From Saprospira grandis DSM 2844 (GTDB lineage Bacteria > Bacteroidota > Bacteroidia > Chitinophagales > Saprospiraceae): a stretch of DNA of 64,000 nt. Position 1 is the first letter of the stretch, and each line of letters starts with the position of its first letter. The notes below the pieces were generated by a model. The model was not told where the DNA came from, did no database searches, and saw nothing but the letters and a program-made list of their open reading frames with translations. The stretch spans positions 689,600 to 753,599 of the forward strand of contig NZ_JH719942.1 of NCBI RefSeq assembly GCF_000275825.1. The letters are read 5' to 3'. Of the stretch, positions 53,778 through 62,114 are shown in pieces. The position numbers and the translations under genes are program-made.

Positions 53778-53834
53778 CAAGTATAGGCCCTATTTTTTAA
53801 AAGGCAAAACTTATTTAGACTTATTTTAAGTAAG
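53778..53834 (-). promoter_or_regulatory. Candidate promoter and operator of haem operon
   Basis: Minus strand TTTTG (53805-53809), 19-base spacer, TATACTTG (53778-53785), one mismatch to TAnnTTTG. Just upstream is ACTTATTTTAAGT (53819-53831, inverted repeat) next to a second ACTTATTTAG. Position fits a regulator site, possibly for iron or haem; identity unknown. Confidence 0.5.
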
Positions 53835-53915
53835 CAGTCTTAAAAGATTTAGGCTAGTAAATATGAAGGCTGTTTGATATTCCTTAGATTAGCGATTCAC
53901 CGAACGAATTGGATT

Positions 53916-54818
53916 GTGAAAAAAATTATTTTGACGGGAGCCTCGGGCTTTTTGGGTTGGCATTTGGCCCAGAGTTGGCAATTGGGTGGAGAGGCTGTAG
54001 GTTTATATTATCGGCAGCAATTTGAGGGGGCGCCTTGGTCTTGGGAGCGCATCAACTTATTGCGCGATCAGGAGCTGCGGGAACTACTAGACCGTTTGGC
54101 TCCTGATGCCATTATTCATGCGGCGGCCATTGCCAACAGCAGTTTTTGCGAGGAGCATCCGGCCCTCTCCTATCATGTAAATGTATATGCGAGTTTGACT
54201 CTAGCGGATTATGCCAAGGCTAGGGGAATTCCCTTTTTGTTTGTCTCTTCGGATATGGTATTCAATGGGCATTCGGCACCTTATGACGAAGATAGTTTTG
54301 CTTATCCGCTCTTGCAGTATGGCAGTCAGAAATTGGCGGTAGAAGAAGCTTTATTGGCCGATTACCCCAATGCTTATATTTGTCGCTTGCCCTTATTGCT
54401 GGGCATTGGGCCGGCTTACAGCAAGCATTTTTTTGGGCGTTGGTTGGCCCAATTGGCCGATGAAGAGGGCGAGCAACTAGCGGCTTTTAGCGATGAATAC
54501 CGAACGCCATTATCGGCTTATGAGGCTGCTCGTTATTTGCAGCAACTTTTGGCTTTAATTTATTATAATACGGAAGAGAAATTGCCTAGAATTTGGCATT
54601 TTCCGGGGCCAGAGCGTTTATCTCGTTTAGCATTGGCCCAAAAAATGGCCCATTGTTTTGGCCTTGATGCGCATAAAATTTTGGCGGCTAGTTTGGCCGA
54701 TATACAGCCTGCTCGCCCAGAGGACCTCAGCATGCAAAGTCTGTATGCTGCCAAATACCTCAACTACAGTCCCTTAAGTTTGGCCGCTCAGCTAGAGGAG
54801 ATTGCCGCCAAAAGTTAA
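53916..54818 (+). CDS. RmlD-like NAD(P)-dependent sugar reductase/epimerase (SDR)
   Basis: About 300 residues from a GTG at 53916, chosen because VKKIILTGASGFLGWHLAQS puts the Rossmann GxxGxxG at the N-terminus; a TTG start at 53874 is the alternative. The extended-SDR YxxxK is YGSQK after LFVSSDMVFNGHSAPYDED, as in dTDP-4-dehydrorhamnose reductase (RmlD). No other rhamnose genes are nearby, so the true substrate is open. Divergent from the haem operon; the SH3 lipoprotein gene follows after 41 bases. Confidence 0.82.
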   Translation: MKKIILTGASGFLGWHLAQSWQLGGEAVGLYYRQQFEGAPWSWERINLLRDQELRELLDRLAPDAIIHAAAIANSSFCEEHPALSYHVNVYASLTLADYAKARGIPFLFVSSDMVFNGHSAPYDEDSFAYPLLQYGSQKLAVEEALLADYPNAYICRLPLLLGIGPAYSKHFFGRWLAQLADEEGEQLAAFSDEYRTPLSAYEAARYLQQLLALIYYNTEEKLPRIWHFPGPERLSRLALAQKMAHCFGLDAHKILAASLADIQPARPEDLSMQSLYAAKYLNYSPLSLAAQLEEIAAKS

Positions 54819-54859
54819 GGCCCAACTTATTTATTCTTTCTAAAGCTAGTTTATTCCCT

Positions 54860-56098
54860 ATGCGACCCTTTCGACATCTTCTAATTGGTAGTTTTGTTTT
54901 TTTACTTTTGACTGCTTGTACCGAAGAGGCGCCCAAAGAGCAGCCTCGGGGGCCAGAGCATCGTTTGGCGGCCAAAAACAGCAAAACGAGCCTCTTGCCA
55001 CAGTTTGTAGAAGTTAGTATTCCCAACCTTCGGCTGCGCTCTACCCCTGATTTGGAGGGGGCTGTTTTAGAGCGTTTGGCCTTAGAGAGTGTGGTAGAAT
55101 ACCTCAACGACAGCACCAACTTTACCACCCTAGTAGAAATGGGGGGCGAGGATCGCTATGAGCATTGGTACAAGGTGCGTAGTAGCAACGGCAATGAGGG
55201 TTGGGTGTATGGGGGATGCATCAAGTTTTTGACGGAGCGAGAGAACCTTCGTTTTCAGAGCATTAAGGAGAGTCAGGCGCCTATTCCCTTGAGCAAAAAA
55301 AAGGAAATTGACCCCATGGAGCAGGCGCAGATGAATCGTTTTGGGGAGCTGCTTAAAAAGATTTCGATACAAAAAAAATCGGCCTTTGAAGAGGCCATAC
55401 AATACTATGAGGGGATGTTTCCCAACCGCAAAGCGGCGGCTTCAGATTGGGCTTTGGCCAAGCTAGTTGCGTTTCAGCAGCAGGTGCATAGCTATTGGGT
55501 AGACCGTTTGCCCAGCAGTAAATTTCAGGCCCATTTGGCCGAGCTCAAGCGCTATGGCTCTGTAGATATGCAGCAAAATGCCAGTTTGCGAGAGCTCGAT
55601 CAGCTCTATTTGGCCTTTGCCTTGGGCCCCAAGGGCGAGCTATTGCTGGTCCCGAACATTGATAAATTTCAGCGGCGGGTGTATCGCATTGCCCCGGCCA
55701 ATGGCCGTATTTTTCTAGACCTTTATGCCCAAGACATCGAGGAGCCGGTGCTTAAAGATGGGGAAATCATTCGGCCCATTACGGAGTTGGCGGCTCGTTT
55801 AATTAGCTGGGATAAGTTCTTATTGCGTTTGCCCGATTATGAGCTCAAGGACTGGATAGAGGAGCAAAAAAGCCTTTATTTGCGGGCCTTATTGCAGGGC
55901 ACGGCCAATCGGCCAGCTTTTGCGGGCCAACCCAAGCGCTTAGAGGATGATTTTCAGTTGGCCTATAAAAACCTGCTCGAGCAAATGGGGGAAGCCAGTT
56001 TGATTCTAAAAATGCAGCCCTATGTCGAGGTATTGGCCCAAGAAAACTATATTTACAATGAGCGAGTAAGGGCGGCACAAGCCAAGGTATATGAATAA
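54860..56098 (+). CDS. Lipoprotein with bacterial SH3 domain
   Basis: A 412-residue protein. Lipobox LLTAC at about residue 20. Residues 50-125 form an SH3b domain (VSIPNLRLRSTPDLEGAVLE, HWYKVRSSNGNEGWVYGGCI), often a cell-wall binding module. The following 290 residues are mostly helical and not recognised. Likely faces the periplasm or surface. Possibly co-transcribed with the SDR gene. Element E20 begins 7 bases past the stop. Confidence 0.78.
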   Translation: MRPFRHLLIGSFVFLLLTACTEEAPKEQPRGPEHRLAAKNSKTSLLPQFVEVSIPNLRLRSTPDLEGAVLERLALESVVEYLNDSTNFTTLVEMGGEDRYEHWYKVRSSNGNEGWVYGGCIKFLTERENLRFQSIKESQAPIPLSKKKEIDPMEQAQMNRFGELLKKISIQKKSAFEEAIQYYEGMFPNRKAAASDWALAKLVAFQQQVHSYWVDRLPSSKFQAHLAELKRYGSVDMQQNASLRELDQLYLAFALGPKGELLLVPNIDKFQRRVYRIAPANGRIFLDLYAQDIEEPVLKDGEIIRPITELAARLISWDKFLLRLPDYELKDWIEEQKSLYLRALLQGTANRPAFAGQPKRLEDDFQLAYKNLLEQMGEASLILKMQPYVEVLAQENYIYNERVRAAQAKVYE

Positions 56099-56104
56099 TT
56101 TTTT

Positions 56105-56258
56105 GGGGCAGTCCCTCCCTTCGGTCGGGTCGGGCTGTCTCGCAGCTCGCTAATCGCTCGGCCCTGCGCGGGCTAAGCCCGCTGGGTCTGGCCCTTTGGG
56201 CCACTGCTGCCCATCCCTCAGCCGTTCTGGCCTTTGGCCAGGGGCGGCTAGGCCGCCC
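56105..56258 (+). repeat. Dispersed structured element E20 (subfamily A)
   Basis: Head GGGGCAGTCCC 7 bases past the preceding stop. Core GCTCGCTAATCGCTCGG; second stem GCGGGC/TAA/GCCCGC; third GGCCC/TTT/GGGCC; tail CCATCCCTCAGCC; hairpins TGGCC/TTT/GGCCA and GGCGGC/TAG/GCCGCC. Confidence 0.87.
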
Positions 56259-56282
56259 AAGCTGGCCGCAAAACCATACAGT

Positions 56283-56936
56283 ATGATTATTAGTCCATAT
56301 TTAGAAGAAGAACAAAAGGCCTACTTAGTAGAAAAATGGCAAGAGGCCGCTGGGGCTTATCCGATCAAGCCCAAGCAACAAGAAGAAATCTGGGATTTGC
56401 TCTATGCGGCCTATGCCGATTGGAATCGGCATTACCACAACCTTTCTCATTTGTATAATCTGCTACAGCTGGCGGATAAATGGGAGGCCCAGCTACAAGA
56501 TAAAGCCTTGGTTCAGATGGCTATCTTTTTTCATGATGTAGAGTACAATCCCAAATCCAAAGACAATGAGCGGCTCTCGGCCCAATTTGCTCGGCAGCAG
56601 TTGCGGAGGTCCTTGGGGGCCAAAAAATGCAAACAGCTCGAACAATATATATTGAGTACAGTAAAGCATGCGCCTTTGCTCGATGAGCCCGACTGTCGTT
56701 TATTTCTAGATTTTGATTTGGCCATATTGGGCCAAAGTTGGTCTATTTATGAAGAATACGCCCGGGCTGTGCAGAAAGAATACGTCAATTGGTACAACTT
56801 CCTATTTTATAAGCAAGGGAGGCGAAAAGCCATGAAAAGCTTTCTGGATCGTCCTCAAATTTACTACTCGGCGGGCTTTAGGGAGCAATATGAGGAGCAG
56901 GCCAGAGAAAATATAGATCGAGAGATTAGCCAATAG
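56283..56936 (+). CDS. HD-domain-like predicted metal-dependent hydrolase
   Basis: A 217-residue protein from the ATG at 56283 (the frame upstream runs only through element E20). Motifs RHYHNLSHLYNLL and AIFFHDVEYNPKSKDNE give the histidines and the HD pair of the HD superfamily, in the arrangement of a family annotated as predicted HD phosphohydrolases. STVKHAPLLDEPDCRLFLDFDLAILG supplies later conserved acids. Substrate unknown. No signal peptide. Confidence 0.82.
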   Translation: MIISPYLEEEQKAYLVEKWQEAAGAYPIKPKQQEEIWDLLYAAYADWNRHYHNLSHLYNLLQLADKWEAQLQDKALVQMAIFFHDVEYNPKSKDNERLSAQFARQQLRRSLGAKKCKQLEQYILSTVKHAPLLDEPDCRLFLDFDLAILGQSWSIYEEYARAVQKEYVNWYNFLFYKQGRRKAMKSFLDRPQIYYSAGFREQYEEQARENIDREISQ

Positions 56937-56970
56937 CGCTTAAAAAGCCTATTTTTGGGCCTTTGCCTTT

Positions 56971-57135
56971 AGGCCAAGGCGCTGAGCGGCTTTAGCCGCC
57001 TTTCTTTTGGCTGAGGGATGGAAAAGGGGGCGGCGAAGCCGCAGACCGAGCTTTTGAGCCTAGCGAAAAAGCGAAGGGCCGAGCGAACAGCGAGCCCTGA
57101 CACAGCCCGACCCGCCCGCAGGGCGGGGCAGCCCC
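56971..57135 (-). repeat. Dispersed structured element E21 (subfamily A)
   Basis: Minus-strand head GGGGCTGCCCC 41 bases upstream of the rlmI start, pointing toward it. First stem GCCC/TGC/GGGC; core GCTCGCTGTTCGCTCGG; second stem arms GCTTTT and AAAAGC; GGTCTGC with GGC/TTC/GCC; tail CCATCCCTCAGCC; trailing GGCGGC/TAAA/GCCGC hairpin. Confidence 0.86.
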
Positions 57136-57175
57136 AAAAAAACAGTCTTTGAAACAGAACAGCAACAAACAACCG

Positions 57176-58375
57176 ATGAACAAACTATATTATCCAAAAG
57201 TATTTATCAAGCCGGGAAAAGAGAGTGCAATTTTGCGCAAGCATCCTTGGTTATTTTCTGGGGCCATCAAGCGCATTGAGGGGCAGGTAGAAGATGGCGA
57301 TATTGTGAGCTTGCACCGCAGCAATGGCGAGTTTTTGGCCATTGGGCACTATCATCATGGCAGCATAGCCGTGCGGGTATTTAGTTATGAGCCCTTGGCG
57401 CCCGATGCTGATTTTTGGGCCGAAAAATTTAATCGGGCTTGGAAAGTTCGGCAAATAGAGGGTTTGGACCAAGACCCCAAGACCAACTGTTTTCGCTTAT
57501 TGCATGGCGAGGGAGATGGTTTGCCGGGTTTGATCATTGACTTTTATGCGGGGACGGCTGTTTTTCAGGCGCATTCTATTGGGATGCATCGTTGTCGCAA
57601 TGAAATTGTGGAGGCCCTCAAGCGTTGTTTGGGCGATAAGCTACAGGCGGTTTATGATAAAAGTAAGGCGAGTTTGCCGGCCCTTTATGCCCAAGAACTG
57701 GAAGATGGTTTGCTTTATGGCGAAGGGGAAGAAGGTTTGGCCGAAGTGTTGGAAAACGGCCATAAGTTTGAGGTCAACTGGATTACGGGCCAAAAAACGG
57801 GCTTTTTCTTGGACCAAAGAGAGAACCGTGCGCTTTTGGGGCGTTATGCCCAGGGGAAAACTGTATTGAATGCCTTTTGCTATTCGGGTGGTTTTTCGAT
57901 TTATGCCTTAAAGGCGGGAGCCAAGCGGGTAGACTCTGTAGATGTATCGGCCAAAGCGATTGATTTGCTCAACAAAAATGTGGCAATAAATGATTTGGAA
58001 GGGGAAACGCATCGGGCGTACACCCAGGATGTCCTCAAATTTTTGCAGCAATCGGAAGAAAAATATGAAGTAATGGTCCTTGATCCTCCGGCTTATGCCA
58101 AGAGTCTTAAGAAGCGGCATAGGGCGGTTCAGGGATATAAGCGATTGAACATTGAGGGCTTTAAGAAAGTGGCGCCGGGAGGTTTGCTATTTACCTTTTC
58201 TTGTTCTCAGGTGGTTGATGAGCAGTTATTTTACAATACCATTACCTCAGCGGCTATTGAAGCGGGTCGGCAGGTGCGGGTACTGCGTCGTTTGAGTCAG
58301 CCGGCAGATCATCCTGTGAGCATGTTTCATCCAGAGGGGAGTTATCTTAAGGGATTGCTTTTGCATGTAGAGTAA
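57176..58375 (+). CDS. rlmI: rRNA m5C methyltransferase RlmI-like
   Basis: A 399-residue protein from the ATG at 57176. N-terminal PUA domain (AILRKHPWLFSGAIKRIEG, DIVSLHRSNGEFLAIGHYH), then a class I methyltransferase: SAM motif VLNAFCYSGGFSIYALKAGA, acidic motif VDSVDVSAKA, motif IV MVLDPPAYAKS and the catalytic Cys in FTFSCSQVV. RlmI methylates C1962 of 23S rRNA; PUA plus MTase order and length agree. Substrate assignment by family. Followed by a strong terminator. Confidence 0.9.
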   Translation: MNKLYYPKVFIKPGKESAILRKHPWLFSGAIKRIEGQVEDGDIVSLHRSNGEFLAIGHYHHGSIAVRVFSYEPLAPDADFWAEKFNRAWKVRQIEGLDQDPKTNCFRLLHGEGDGLPGLIIDFYAGTAVFQAHSIGMHRCRNEIVEALKRCLGDKLQAVYDKSKASLPALYAQELEDGLLYGEGEEGLAEVLENGHKFEVNWITGQKTGFFLDQRENRALLGRYAQGKTVLNAFCYSGGFSIYALKAGAKRVDSVDVSAKAIDLLNKNVAINDLEGETHRAYTQDVLKFLQQSEEKYEVMVLDPPAYAKSLKKRHRAVQGYKRLNIEGFKKVAPGGLLFTFSCSQVVDEQLFYNTITSAAIEAGRQVRVLRRLSQPADHPVSMFHPEGSYLKGLLLHVE

Positions 58376-58381
58376 TTTTAG

Positions 58382-58418
58382 AAAAAGCTAATAGAATTTG
58401 TCTATTAGCTTTTTTTTG
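58382..58418 (+). terminator. Terminator after rlmI
   Basis: Arms AAAAAGCTAATAGA and TCTATTAGCTTTTT, loop ATTTG, with further T. Confidence 0.85.
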
Positions 58419-58482
58419 GTCTTTCATCCTCGAGCTATCTTCTAGAAGAGTTTATTCTGGCAAAATCGGGGCCCTAAAAAAC

Positions 58483-58516
58483 AAAAAAGAGCGCAGTACC
58501 CTTTGGGTACTGCGCT
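58483..58516 (-). terminator. Terminator of fumarylacetoacetase gene
   Basis: Minus strand AGCGCAGTACCC/AAA/GGGTACTGCGCT followed by C and six T, 20 bases past the stop at 58537. Confidence 0.83.
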
Positions 58517-58536
58517 TTTTCTATTGGTCCAATAGC

Positions 58537-59811
58537 TTAATCTAGAGCGGGTAAAATTTTGCCAGTGCAGGGGCCAAAGCCGATGCGTACTCCTTCGGCG
58601 TTGTAGCCATAGCCAGAGAGGCTAAGTTCATCGCCATCTTGGAGGAACTTGCGTTGGCTGCCGTCGGGCATATCGATGGGGCGGGTACCTCTCCAGCTTA
58701 GTTCTAGCATAGAGCCGTAGCTAGAGGGTTCTTTGCCTGAGATTGTACCGGAGGCGCAGAGGTCGCCAACTTGAACATTACAGCCATTTACGGTATGGTG
58801 GGCCAATTGCTGGGCCATATTCCAGTACATGTACTTAAAGTTAGATTGGCAGATAGTTTTCTCTGCTCCCTTTGCAGTTTTGAGGCTAACTTCTAGTTCA
58901 ATATTGTAGTTTTTCTTGCCTTCATATTGGAGGTAGGGAAGTACTTCGGGGTCTTGTTTTGGGCCTTTTACGCGCATATCTTCAAAGGCGTCTAGGCTAA
59001 CGACCCAAGGGGAGACGGTAGAGGCAAAGCTTTTGGCCAAGAAGGGGCCTAGGGGGATATACTCCCATTTTTGGATATCTCGGGCGGACCAGTCATTAAA
59101 GAGGAGGAGGCCAAAGATATAGTCCTCGGCTTGGGTGGTGTTTACTCTTTTGCCTAGGGGATTTTCTTTACCGATAACGAAAGCCATTTCCAGTTCGAAA
59201 TCGAGTAATTTAGAAGGGCCAAAAACGGGATTTCCGTCATTGGGTTTTTGTTGGCCTTTGGGGCGGTGAATGGGCGTGCCAGAGACCACAATAGAAGAAG
59301 CGCGGCCATGGTAGCCTACGGGCAGGTGGCGCCAGTTGGGGAGCAGGGCATTATCGGGATCGCGGAACATAGTTCCTACGTTGGTGGCGTGTTCGATAGA
59401 AGAATAGAAATCGGTATAATCGCCTACTTTGACGGGCAGGAGTAATTCTACTTTATCGAGGGGGAAGAGGGCTCGGGCGCGGAGTTCGGCATGTTGGGCC
59501 ATGGCTTTATTATCTTGGGCAAAGATTTCGGCTAGGCGGAGGCGGAAGGCCGAGGTTTTGGCTTTACCGAGGGCCATAAAATCGTTGATATAGCGCTGGC
59601 TAAAGACGGTTTTATCGAGGTCCATATCATCGAAGAGGCCTAATTTGGCCAACTGTTGTAGGTCGATAACGGTATCTCCGATAATTGTAGCCATACGGGG
59701 AGTAGACTGAGCTGTTTTGAAGACTCCGAAAGGCAAATTTTGGATAGGGAAGTCGTTATTTTGCTGAACGGGCAACCAGCTTTTGAGTGCTGCTGCTATA
59801 ATAGAAGCCAT
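58537..59811 (-). CDS. fahA: Fumarylacetoacetase
   Basis: A 424-residue enzyme for the last step of tyrosine breakdown (fumarylacetoacetate to fumarate and acetoacetate). The N-terminal domain starts FPIQNLPFGVF; the catalytic region has DYTDFYSSIEHATNVGTMFR, PVGYHGRASSIVVSG, the metal-binding DFELEMAFVIGKENPLG and LFNDWSARDIQKWEYIPLGP, ending LCASGTISGKEPSSYGSMLE. Length equals eukaryotic-type FAH. No other tyrosine genes adjacent. Single gene. Confidence 0.95.
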   Translation of the reverse strand: MASIIAAALKSWLPVQQNNDFPIQNLPFGVFKTAQSTPRMATIIGDTVIDLQQLAKLGLFDDMDLDKTVFSQRYINDFMALGKAKTSAFRLRLAEIFAQDNKAMAQHAELRARALFPLDKVELLLPVKVGDYTDFYSSIEHATNVGTMFRDPDNALLPNWRHLPVGYHGRASSIVVSGTPIHRPKGQQKPNDGNPVFGPSKLLDFELEMAFVIGKENPLGKRVNTTQAEDYIFGLLLFNDWSARDIQKWEYIPLGPFLAKSFASTVSPWVVSLDAFEDMRVKGPKQDPEVLPYLQYEGKKNYNIELEVSLKTAKGAEKTICQSNFKYMYWNMAQQLAHHTVNGCNVQVGDLCASGTISGKEPSSYGSMLELSWRGTRPIDMPDGSQRKFLQDGDELSLSGYGYNAEGVRIGFGPCTGKILPALD

Positions 59812-59925
59812 ATAATATTTTTAGATGAGTTTATTGAATAGCGTCTAAGCTATAAAAAAAAGGGGAAGCCACAAGGCTTCAAAACTTAATTTTATTCAAA
59901 ATTTGGCTGGGTTGGGTGATGAATT

Positions 59926-60040
59926 GGCCTAGCGATGTGGAAGGGTGGCCCGCAGGGCCAGACCGAGCGGGCGAAGCCTGCGAAGGGCCGAGCGAAGAGC
60001 GAGCCCTGTAACGTAGCGCCCGCCGCAGGCGGGAGGCCCC
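59926..60040 (-). repeat. Dispersed structured element E22 (subfamily B)
   Basis: Minus-strand head GGGGCCTCC directly after the nqr terminator T-run. First stem CCCGCC/TGC/GGCGGG; core GCTCGCTCTTCGCTCGG; GGTCTGGCCC/TGC/GGGCC; tail CACATCGCTAGGCC. Shortest complete copy. Confidence 0.87.
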
Positions 60041-60041
60041 T

Positions 60042-60081
60042 AAAAAAAATAGAAAAGCCCCTGTAAAGAACAGAGGCTTTT
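60042..60081 (-). terminator. Terminator of nqr operon
   Basis: Minus strand AAAAGCCTCTGT and ACAGGGGCTTTT arms (one mismatch), followed by CTATTTTTTTT, 17 bases past the nqrF stop. Confidence 0.8.
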
Positions 60082-60097
60082 ATAGAAAGGGCTAAGA

Positions 60098-61426
60098 TTA
60101 GCCACCAAAGTCATCGAAAGAGATATTTTCTTCTGGCACCCCTAGGCGATCTAGGGTATCGATCACTGATTTGTTCATCATGGGAGGGCCACAGAAATAG
60201 TACTCAATTTCTTCTGGTTCTGGGTGGTCTTTAAGGTATTGCTCGTAGCAAACGGGCATAATAAAACCTTTAAAGCCATCGCCATTGGCTTCGATATTTT
60301 CTTTGACCTGCCAGTTATCTTCGGGCAAGGGGTTATCGAGAGCCACATAGAAGCGGAAGTTAGGGAACTGCTTTTCGATTTCGCGGAACTGTTCGATATA
60401 GAAGAGTTCTCGGCGGGTACGTCCACCATACCAGAAAGACACCTTACGGTCGGTTGTTTTGAGGGTATGGAAGAGGTGGAAAAGGTGAGAGCGCAGAGGT
60501 GCCATACCGGCACCACCGCCGATGTAGACCATTTCTTTTTTGGTGGGTTTGATATGGAACTCACCGTAGGGGCCAGAAACCACTACCTTATCGCCAGGTT
60601 TCTGGTTAAAGATATAAGAAGAGCAGACACCGGGGTTAATATCTTGGTAGCCGTCCCATACGCGTTTGCCATCTACCTGTTTAAACTTGAAAGGAGGCGT
60701 AGCGATACGGATATTGAGCATTACGATATTTCCTTCTGCGGGGTGGTTAGCCATAGAGTAGGCGCGGAACTGCGGTTCATCGTTCACCATTTGGAGGTCC
60801 CAAAGTTTGTAGGTATCCCATTCGTCTTGGAATTTATTGGGATTATCGCCATGGTGTTCGGGGTGGGCTTCGATATCGATATTTTTGTAATCCACGGTAA
60901 TTTTGGGCACATCGATTTGGATATATCCACCTGGGTCGAAGTTCATCTCTTCGCCTTCTGGGAGGCGGACCACAAACTCTTTAATGAAAGAGGCTACATT
61001 ATAGTTAGAGACGACGGTACACTCCCATTTTTGGATACCGAAGATTTCTTCGGGGACACGGATTTCCATATCGCCGCGTACTTTCACTTGGCAAGCTAGG
61101 CGCCAGTTATCTTGGGCATCTTTACGAGAGATGTGGTTGAGTTCGGTGGGGAGGATATCACCACCGCCGTTATCTACTTGGCAGCGGCACATGGCACAGG
61201 TACCACCACCACCACAGGCAGAGGGGAGGAAAACACTTTGGCTAGAGAGTACCCCGAGGAGAGTTCCGCCGGGTTTAGCCTCAAATGTTTTCTCGCCATT
61301 TACCTTAATCTTAACATCTCCTTGGGGGAGAAGTTTTTTACGGGCAGAGATCAGTCCGGCAGACATAAAGAGAATGAGGACCGAAAAGACGATGACTGCC
61401 AGTATGATAGGAATAATAATTTCCAT
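60098..61426 (-). CDS. nqrF: Na+-NQR subunit F (NADH dehydrogenase subunit)
   Basis: A 442-residue subunit that takes electrons from NADH. N-terminal TM (IIIPIILAVIVFSVLILFM), then a 2Fe-2S ferredoxin domain with C71, C77, C80 and C112 (SACGGGGTCAMCRCQ), then an FAD domain (RAYSMANHPAEGN) and an NADH domain (YIGGGAGMAPLRSHLF, EYYFCGPPMMNKSVID). The cysteine spacing equals Vibrio NqrF with an offset of one. Last gene of the operon with a terminator after it. Confidence 0.96.
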   Translation of the reverse strand: MEIIIPIILAVIVFSVLILFMSAGLISARKKLLPQGDVKIKVNGEKTFEAKPGGTLLGVLSSQSVFLPSACGGGGTCAMCRCQVDNGGGDILPTELNHISRKDAQDNWRLACQVKVRGDMEIRVPEEIFGIQKWECTVVSNYNVASFIKEFVVRLPEGEEMNFDPGGYIQIDVPKITVDYKNIDIEAHPEHHGDNPNKFQDEWDTYKLWDLQMVNDEPQFRAYSMANHPAEGNIVMLNIRIATPPFKFKQVDGKRVWDGYQDINPGVCSSYIFNQKPGDKVVVSGPYGEFHIKPTKKEMVYIGGGAGMAPLRSHLFHLFHTLKTTDRKVSFWYGGRTRRELFYIEQFREIEKQFPNFRFYVALDNPLPEDNWQVKENIEANGDGFKGFIMPVCYEQYLKDHPEPEEIEYYFCGPPMMNKSVIDTLDRLGVPEENISFDDFGG

Positions 61427-61466
61427 AAGGTCAGCTATTTTTTAATTCAGACGAAAATCGCTTTGA

Positions 61467-62072
61467 TTAGTTAAAAGCCGCGGGATCGATACCCATGAGG
61501 CTCATAAAGGCAAGGCCCATAAGGCCAGTAAGGATAAAGGCCATACCCAGGCCGCGGAGGGCGGGTGGGATAGCGGCGGTTTTGAGTTTTTCGCGGATAG
61601 CGGCGATAGCTACGATAGCGAGGAAGAACCCAAGTCCGGCGCCGAGGCCAAAAGATACAGAAGTACCAAACTCATATTCTCTAGAGACCATAAAGAGAGA
61701 TCCGCCGAGGATCGAGCAGTTTACGGTAATGAGCGGCAGGAAGATCCCGAGGGAGTTATAGAGAGAGGGGGAGACCTTCTCGATAATCATTTCTACCAGC
61801 TGCACCATAGAGGCGATAACAGCGATAAAGAGGATTAGTCGTAAAAATACGAGGTTTACGCCTTCTACGATAGCTCCATCTTGGAGAATATATGTATTAA
61901 GTAGCCAGTTGATAGGCACGGTAATACCGAGAACAAAGATAACGGCGAGGCCGAGACCGAAGGCTGTTTTTACAGTTTTCGATACGGCTAGATAAGAGCA
62001 CATTCCTAGAAAATAGGCTAGGATCATGTTATCGATAAAGGCCGCTTTGATAAACACGTTCAACGCATCCAT
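61467..62072 (-). CDS. nqrE: Na+-NQR subunit E
   Basis: A 201-residue integral membrane subunit with six TMs, in the inverted-topology pair with NqrD that holds an iron centre. [20 protein letters not shown] and [20 protein letters not shown] contain the cysteines expected for that centre. Length matches the family. Forty bases upstream of nqrF; part of the Na+ pump. Confidence 0.95.
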   Translation of the reverse strand: MDALNVFIKAAFIDNMILAYFLGMCSYLAVSKTVKTAFGLGLAVIFVLGITVPINWLLNTYILQDGAIVEGVNLVFLRLILFIAVIASMVQLVEMIIEKVSPSLYNSLGIFLPLITVNCSILGGSLFMVSREYEFGTSVSFGLGAGLGFFLAIVAIAAIREKLKTAAIPPALRGLGMAFILTGLMGLAFMSLMGIDPAAFN

Positions 62073-62114
62073 GATAGTTGAATATTAATTAGCGTTTGGA
62101 AAAAGAGGTTAAAT

